From assembly GCF_015627175.1 (NCBI RefSeq), contig NZ_VTDQ01000016.1:1-52865 (forward strand): a DNA stretch of 52,865 bases. The letters are read 5' to 3'. This stretch comes from Acinetobacter pollinis (GTDB taxonomy: Bacteria; Pseudomonadota; Gammaproteobacteria; Pseudomonadales; Moraxellaceae). Below are positions 47,696 through 52,865 of the stretch, piece after piece (within the stretch, counting starts at the first letter, position 1; every line of letters starts with the position of its first letter). A program made the position numbers and the translations under genes. Under the pieces are notes generated by a model. The model did no database searches. It saw only the letters and a list, made by a program, of their open reading frames with translations, and was not told where the DNA came from.

Positions 47696-50428
47696 TTATA
47701 AAATTTCTAAATGAATTGCTGTCATTGCGTCTTTTGTATAAATATTTGTTTTGCCACTTTCATCAGAAATGCCTTCATGAACCTGACCATCTGCACTAGT
47801 CATTCTATATTTAATATTCTTTGCAGGTGTACCATCTGGATAATGCAATATAAAATGCTCGTCATAGCTAGCTTTATGTTCAGGCATTTTAGGTAGTTGA
47901 CTCGATAGTGTACTTCCATGAGTAACTTTAACTTGTCCTCCTTTAAGCTCGAGTGTACCTGGACAACCTATTTCAATATTTCCACCTTCTATTTTGATGT
48001 AAGCATCTTGAGCATTAATAAGAATCCCTTTCCCACTTTCGATACGTAGTAGATCTTCTAATGCATAAATATGCATTTTTCTTTTGGAGGATAGGTTCAT
48101 GTTCGATTTTTGTGAGCTTATATCAATATCACCCTCACCAGATTTGATTTTTATACCCGCATGTTTTGCAAAAATACTAATTTTATTTAGTGCTTTTGCA
48201 ACCCAATTTTTACCAGTAAAAAACTGTAAATTTTCAGGTGTACTCATATCAATATTTTTCTTAGAAGATACAAATGTACCTTGTTGACTATCAATAAGAA
48301 TACCTGACTCACTATGCAGTGCCATTAACCCTTCAGTATTTTTGTCATATTGATTTAATTTTTCATTTAATTGTGTTTGTGTTTCTAAATCTGGTTCATC
48401 AATATCGTGAGCTTTTGCTAACTCTTTAAAATGTTCATCAAATTTTGTATGGAACTCAATATTTTTTTTGATTTTATCTCTAGATAGTTGTGCACCTAAG
48501 GCTTGCCCATCTCCTTCAGTGGTAAATAGCATTCCTTTAGATGCACGAATCGCCCCCCAAGCATCTGTACGAAGTTCAAAACCATCACCACGACTTTCAC
48601 TTTCCGAATTTTCTTTAGGATGACTTAAATGGCCTAAGTTTAATTGAGAAGTATTATGGCTACTTTGAATTTGTGCACTAATTTGCCCAGTCGTGTCGTC
48701 AAATCTAAGTTGGTTAAATCCTTGACCTAAAACCTCTTTTGAACGTATACCGCTAAGTTTTTTCGTATCGGGAAGTTTTCCTATAGTGTCAAACTGGGTA
48801 GGGGAGCGATGTGCCTCATGTAAACGTCCAATAACAAATGGACGATCAATGTTTCCTTCAAAAAAATCTATAGCTACGATTTCTCCTTTACGAGGAAGGA
48901 AACGCACACCATGACCTTCACCTGCCCAAGGTGTGAGTACATCGACCCACGCAGAGTCAGTATCGGTATTATTGGAACCTGCACCTCCATCATGTGCATG
49001 ATCTTCAGGACGTGTAAATAAGAAACGTACTTTAATACGACCCCATTCATCTACATAAATTTCTTCATTGTCAGTTCCAACCACAATTGCACGCTGTATA
49101 TGAGCAGTAGGGCGATGAACCAGAGGATTATATTCAGGAACTACAGGAATGTGGCGTCGAATGACTGTTAATTCGCTAAACTGGCGCTCTTCTTGGCGGT
49201 CTTTCGTGATATGCCAATGACTAAGTTTTAATAAGTGATCTAATTGATCTTGAATATCGGTAGGTAAATTATTTTGGTTATAGAATTTTTTATTTAAAAT
49301 TAGAAACTCTTTATCGTGTTCGCCATGTTGCCAATTTAATTCAGGATGATTTTCCAACTTAAACCAATAGCCCACTTGTGCATCTCGTACACTGCTATGA
49401 GCAGTAAAATACTTAGATTGCAACTCATGTAGCTGAGAAAAATGCTGATTGGTTTTCTCAATTTGTTTATGTGTTGAAGACGTTGCCTGATCTTCTCCTT
49501 TTAAATCCGACACCCAAGCTGGAGATATAGACCAAGCTTGTTCTAAGCTGAGTGATACATTATCGAGTTGTTGGCTATGTACATGCGCACTTAAAACACT
49601 ACCGCTACCATCTTCTTGTAATAACTCATCTGCCTGCCAACGTTGTATATAAGTTGAGGTAGGCTGTAATTCTCGTTGTGAGGTAAAGCTAGTAATGCAA
49701 TCAAATTTTTCAGTAGCTTGGCTTCTGTTATGGTAGCGAATATTTCTTCTTTTTAATGATTGAAATTGATTATTTTCATCAATTAATTTGAGTTGTTGTG
49801 CTTCAATTTGTCGGGAAGCTATACCGAAAGGGTTACTTTCGTCGACCAACCAACAAATTGCTTCTTCTCGCAGAATACGGGTAATAAAGTCATAGTCTGT
49901 TTCATTGTACTGCATGACAAATGGTCTGATATCATATGTTTTGGTTAGTCCGCTTAGATCTAGTAATAAGCTAGAAGCAAACAAAGTACTTTTTGACTGC
50001 CATTCTTTAAATAAAATTTGAATAATTTCAGGCACACTTTTACTTACAAAAACACGGCTATTTCTTCTTTTATGCCATAAGCTTGTCGCATCTTGTAAGG
50101 TCAGACGATAAACTGCCATTCCACCATCGCTTTTGCCCTGACTTGCACCTGTAATAATGCCAGTAGTTCTTATAAGCTCATTTTGATCTGTAACTTGATC
50201 GACAGCAACCCTACAACCAATAAATTGTTTTAAAGATAGAAATGGATTTTTAGATAAACAAATTAATTCGGCAGACAAACCACTGTTAATACGATGCTGA
50301 CCATGAATACGTTGCAACATGACTTGAGCATTGAGTTCAATATCTGAAAATTGAATTCGGATCGCATGATTTTGAATACCAAACCCAAGTTTGTCTAAGG
50401 TATTGAAAATAGTATCTGGATCTAACAT
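47696..50428 (-). CDS. vgrG: T6SS spike protein VgrG (TssI)
   Basis: The 910-residue protein has the gp27-like hub (about 1-390, with FVMQYNETDYDFITRILREEAICWLVDE), the gp5 OB-fold (VVGTDNEEIYVDEWGRIKVRFLFTR, DVLTPWAGEGHGVRFLPRKGEIVAIDFFEGNIDRPFVIGRL), a DUF2345-type beta-helix and a C-terminal transthyretin-like domain (FILHYPDGTPAKNIKYRMTS, GISDESGKTNIYT). That last domain is a common docking platform for the effector encoded next door. Confidence 0.95.
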   Translation of the reverse strand: MLDPDTIFNTLDKLGFGIQNHAIRIQFSDIELNAQVMLQRIHGQHRINSGLSAELICLSKNPFLSLKQFIGCRVAVDQVTDQNELIRTTGIITGASQGKSDGGMAVYRLTLQDATSLWHKRRNSRVFVSKSVPEIIQILFKEWQSKSTLFASSLLLDLSGLTKTYDIRPFVMQYNETDYDFITRILREEAICWLVDESNPFGIASRQIEAQQLKLIDENNQFQSLKRRNIRYHNRSQATEKFDCITSFTSQRELQPTSTYIQRWQADELLQEDGSGSVLSAHVHSQQLDNVSLSLEQAWSISPAWVSDLKGEDQATSSTHKQIEKTNQHFSQLHELQSKYFTAHSSVRDAQVGYWFKLENHPELNWQHGEHDKEFLILNKKFYNQNNLPTDIQDQLDHLLKLSHWHITKDRQEERQFSELTVIRRHIPVVPEYNPLVHRPTAHIQRAIVVGTDNEEIYVDEWGRIKVRFLFTRPEDHAHDGGAGSNNTDTDSAWVDVLTPWAGEGHGVRFLPRKGEIVAIDFFEGNIDRPFVIGRLHEAHRSPTQFDTIGKLPDTKKLSGIRSKEVLGQGFNQLRFDDTTGQISAQIQSSHNTSQLNLGHLSHPKENSESESRGDGFELRTDAWGAIRASKGMLFTTEGDGQALGAQLSRDKIKKNIEFHTKFDEHFKELAKAHDIDEPDLETQTQLNEKLNQYDKNTEGLMALHSESGILIDSQQGTFVSSKKNIDMSTPENLQFFTGKNWVAKALNKISIFAKHAGIKIKSGEGDIDISSQKSNMNLSSKRKMHIYALEDLLRIESGKGILINAQDAYIKIEGGNIEIGCPGTLELKGGQVKVTHGSTLSSQLPKMPEHKASYDEHFILHYPDGTPAKNIKYRMTSADGQVHEGISDESGKTNIYTKDAMTAIHLEIL

Positions 50429-50495
50429 GACTGTGACCTATATTTACATAAAATAAGATATGGCATATACATAACTAACTAAAAGCAGTAAGGAA

Positions 50496-52187
50496 TTATC
50501 GATGCTTCGGCTGAATATTGTTTGTATGAATAATTTTAACAATAGAGTAGAGAACCGAGCGTCGAACGTGTGTGTTGTTATAAGAATGTTGATGGTCGAA
50601 ACCTTCTATACGAAATACCTGTTGTACGCCTTTTTTACCTTGTGGTGCATTGGCAGATACGTGCGGTACGGTGCCGTCGCCAAAAGAGTCGGAAGAGGAA
50701 ATAGAAAAGTGAGCCAGCTCGCCATTACTCAGCGCAATGTAACGTGTACCATCGTTCTCTTTACCAACATCAATATCAGTTAGACTTGGAAGTTTTTTGT
50801 GTTGCTCAAAGCTATCTAAAATTGCTTCGGATTTTTTATTAAGATTTGTTGCATGCTGTTGTGCGTTAGCAGGGGGTAAATATTGCAACTGCATTTCATT
50901 TAAGCCTTTTACGGGTTGGCTCAGTGTCCAAGTTAAGCATTCAAAACTTTTGTTTTTTTTGTCGTGGCCATAGTGAACATAACTACATGGATGGTAGTGG
51001 TCTGCGATTTTTGTATGAAATCCCTTAACCAAGTCAATTTTTCTAAAATAAATATCTTTTAACTGTTGCCCTACTTCAAGCTTTACAATCTTTGCAGGGT
51101 CAATGAAGTCTTCTTTAACCATTTCCCACCATACCCGATCTGACTTATAAATTTCGCTATATGGGTCTTGTTTAGGTAGGGTAACCGTATAATTGTTTTG
51201 GTTGCTGTCTTTACCTTTTAAAAATAGCCAAGGCTTACCTTGGTTGTAGCGTGGGGTAGGTAGTAGCTCTAAGCTACCTGGCGAGTTAGCAATCACTGCT
51301 GTGGTGTGTTCGGTATGGGGACCCATGACAATAGAGGGGATCAATCCAGCATCACCACACCCCGAAACTATACGTCTATATGCTAAAGAAGCTCCTTCTG
51401 CAGGCATAACGCCATGTACTACACCTGCAATATCTGCCTCTCTGAGTTGTACCAAGCGACGGGTAAGTAGGCCACCCATAGAGTGCGTGACAATAATAAA
51501 TTTATGAAATTTATCTCCCCATTCTTTTTTAATTTTATCGAGTTCTTTTGCAATGTTTTGTGCGCCATCTTCATTCGATTGTAGCCAGTTATAGCCTTTG
51601 GCATATACGGGGAAATGAAATTTTTTTAAATGTTCAATTTCTGAAGCAGTTATAGGTTGCAAAGAAGAAGCTGCTCCCCAATTTTTCACCTCGTCAGTGT
51701 TTAATAAATGACTCCATTCTGAAACTTCAGTAAATGAGTTAAGTCTCCCGTATTTTGCAGAAACAGAGTCTCTTTCTTCCAAGTATATATCATTTAATTT
51801 ATCTTGTAAGTAGGTTAAAATATCTCCGTAACTCCCTGAATCTACGGTTCCCCAACCACGTTTTCTTAACGCTTTTTCAGTTAGTTTGAGTTTAGATGTA
51901 ACTTTAATACTTTGAGAGGGGTCTACTTCAGTCGTGAGTGGATTAAGCTCGGTTTCTAGCTGAGCAGGTGTTTTTAGACACTGATCAGCCAGTTTAGAAA
52001 ACTGTCCTAGAAGATTTCCAAGTTTCCATACAGAATTTTTTGTCTTTTTTGTTCGGACATTAGAACCCATAATGCCAGGTATAAAAATAATAGGTATGGT
52101 GTCTGGGTTTTGTATTTCTACAGGTGTACCAAGCTTATTACAACTTGGACTGGTTACCGAAGATGCACGAATTGTACTCTCACTCAT
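50496..52187 (-). CDS. T6SS lipase effector, Tle4-like
   Basis: The 563-residue protein has an alpha/beta-hydrolase core: IPIIFIPGIMGSNV (31-44, oxyanion region), nucleophile elbow FIIVTHSMGGLLTRR with Ser236, and a late DSFGDGTVPHVSANAP region carrying the catalytic Asp, then DHQHSYN with the His. No signal peptide, as expected for delivery by VgrG. A Tli4-like gene overlaps its start by 8 bp, which supports the Tle4 class. Substrate is presumably phospholipid; not shown. Confidence 0.85.
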   Translation of the reverse strand: MSESTIRASSVTSPSCNKLGTPVEIQNPDTIPIIFIPGIMGSNVRTKKTKNSVWKLGNLLGQFSKLADQCLKTPAQLETELNPLTTEVDPSQSIKVTSKLKLTEKALRKRGWGTVDSGSYGDILTYLQDKLNDIYLEERDSVSAKYGRLNSFTEVSEWSHLLNTDEVKNWGAASSLQPITASEIEHLKKFHFPVYAKGYNWLQSNEDGAQNIAKELDKIKKEWGDKFHKFIIVTHSMGGLLTRRLVQLREADIAGVVHGVMPAEGASLAYRRIVSGCGDAGLIPSIVMGPHTEHTTAVIANSPGSLELLPTPRYNQGKPWLFLKGKDSNQNNYTVTLPKQDPYSEIYKSDRVWWEMVKEDFIDPAKIVKLEVGQQLKDIYFRKIDLVKGFHTKIADHYHPCSYVHYGHDKKNKSFECLTWTLSQPVKGLNEMQLQYLPPANAQQHATNLNKKSEAILDSFEQHKKLPSLTDIDVGKENDGTRYIALSNGELAHFSISSSDSFGDGTVPHVSANAPQGKKGVQQVFRIEGFDHQHSYNNTHVRRSVLYSIVKIIHTNNIQPKHR

Positions 52188-52865
52188 GAGTAGGCTCCTG
52201 TAGACGTTTTTGGTTAGGTTCAGAGAGTCGAATACTATCGCGAATAAAATCGTACAAGCGTAGTACCGATTTTTGACTGACAGTCGAGTTTAAATGTTCA
52301 TCGGATGGTGCACCTTCACGGTCTAAGGCACTCTTAAGTTCTAATTTAATGAATGGGTCATTATTATTCTGTAGGTCACCTAAATATTGCCAAGTACCGA
52401 GTTCGTAGCCACGTTCAAAGTATCCACGTGTAGAAAGATGTTGAATAAGCTCTTCACCCGCAAAGCCATGAATAGTTTTTTTCTCTTCTCTTAGGGGATT
52501 GACTTTTATTAATGCACTAAAAAGAAGAGGCATTTGGGCAGTACGTTTTTTAACAAGTTGAATGATGGGCTCATCTGATTCGAGTCGAACACGATGCTCT
52601 AATGTAATATCTACTCGTGGATAGCTTGGAAATCGTAAATAAAGATGGCTACCTCCCCAAACATGGTTTAAGGTCATATCATCGAAAATAAAGAAGTCTC
52701 CCCAACAGTATCCAGGTTGGTTGCGATTTTCGGCAGTACGTGGGTGAGTATTTCTGAGGTTATAGTCTAAGTGATCTAAGACACGACTTAGTAGGTTTGT
52801 ACTTGCCCCACTTTTAAGAACCAGCATTGTTCCAGGTTTAATATACATATAGGCTTCAATATCAT
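52180..52865 (-). CDS. T6SS immunity protein, Tli4-like, 5' end outside the window
   Basis: The frame stays open to the window edge, so the N-terminus is missing. The visible part (228 residues) fits Tli4: GYCWGDFFIFDDMTLNHVWGG, YPRVDITLEHRVRLES, IHGFAGEELIQHLSTRGY, GTWQYLGDLQNNNDPFIKLELKS and RLYDFIRDSIRLS at the C-terminus. It should neutralise the lipase in the periplasm; a signal peptide would lie upstream. Order of transcription is immunity, effector, vgrG. Confidence 0.82.
   Translation of the reverse strand, partial: DIEAYMYIKPGTMLVLKSGASTNLLSRVLDHLDYNLRNTHPRTAENRNQPGYCWGDFFIFDDMTLNHVWGGSHLYLRFPSYPRVDITLEHRVRLESDEPIIQLVKKRTAQMPLLFSALIKVNPLREEKKTIHGFAGEELIQHLSTRGYFERGYELGTWQYLGDLQNNNDPFIKLELKSALDREGAPSDEHLNSTVSQKSVLRLYDFIRDSIRLSEPNQKRLQEPTHE

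Overview
The window is AT-rich gamma-proteobacterial DNA that reads as Acinetobacter. The host genes (T6SS VgrG/lipase/immunity set, DUF6662 protein, flavinylation cluster, TonB receptor beside an amino-acid-type ABC importer) and the CAU tRNA fit that genus. I made no database comparison.

Region 1 (1-505 and 32571-32808) is the end of an older resident prophage: the C-terminal part of a GH24 lysozyme, then an Rz-type inner-membrane spanin with an Rz1-type lipoprotein nested in another frame. The Rz gene is cut in two by Region 2. A CAU tRNA gene with its own promoter and terminator follows.

Region 2 (506-32570, 32,065 bp) is a complete-looking Mu-like transposable prophage. Its ends are defined to the base: TG...CA termini, imperfect terminal inverted repeats, clustered transposase-type sites at both ends and a 5-bp target duplication CTATA. 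Almost all genes run leftward. From right to left they are: repressor (+ strand), Ner-like protein, MuA-like transposase, MuB-like ATPase, early genes, HU-like protein, GemA, Mor-type activator; then endolysin, holin, DUF2730/gp26/DUF3486 proteins, terminase, a secreted accessory protein, a Dam-type methylase, portal, gpF head protein with a nuclease-like tail, gpG, protease/scaffold, major head protein, gp36, gp37, a PT-repeat protein, a split tail sheath with an Ig-like ORF between its halves, a small lipoprotein, tube, chaperones, tape measure, gp43-gp48 baseplate proteins and the tail fibre. Six copies of GGAA-N4-TTCCC, all on the minus strand and all between genes, precede late genes. Four lie 57-60 bp from a start codon. 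I propose them as the binding sites of the Mor-type activator, forming a late regulon.

Region 3 (33.3-36.2 kb) is a periplasmic flavin electron-transfer cluster: a four-helix membrane protein with paired histidines, ApbE and an FMN-bind protein, divergent from a DUF6662 barrel across a Fur-like site. ApbE appears to start at an AUU codon. Region 4 (36.4-38.1 kb) has a DUF5655 nuclease-like protein and a DUF2939 protein. Region 5 (38.4-46.0 kb) holds a TonB-dependent receptor, a complete polar-amino-acid-type ABC importer, an MFS exporter, a DUF1330 protein and an AraC regulator. Region 6 (46.1-47.6 kb) has acetolactate decarboxylase, an ABM monooxygenase and a frameshifted secreted cupin. Region 7 (47.7-52.9 kb) is a T6SS module: VgrG, a Tle4-like lipase effector and a Tli4-like immunity protein that runs off the window.
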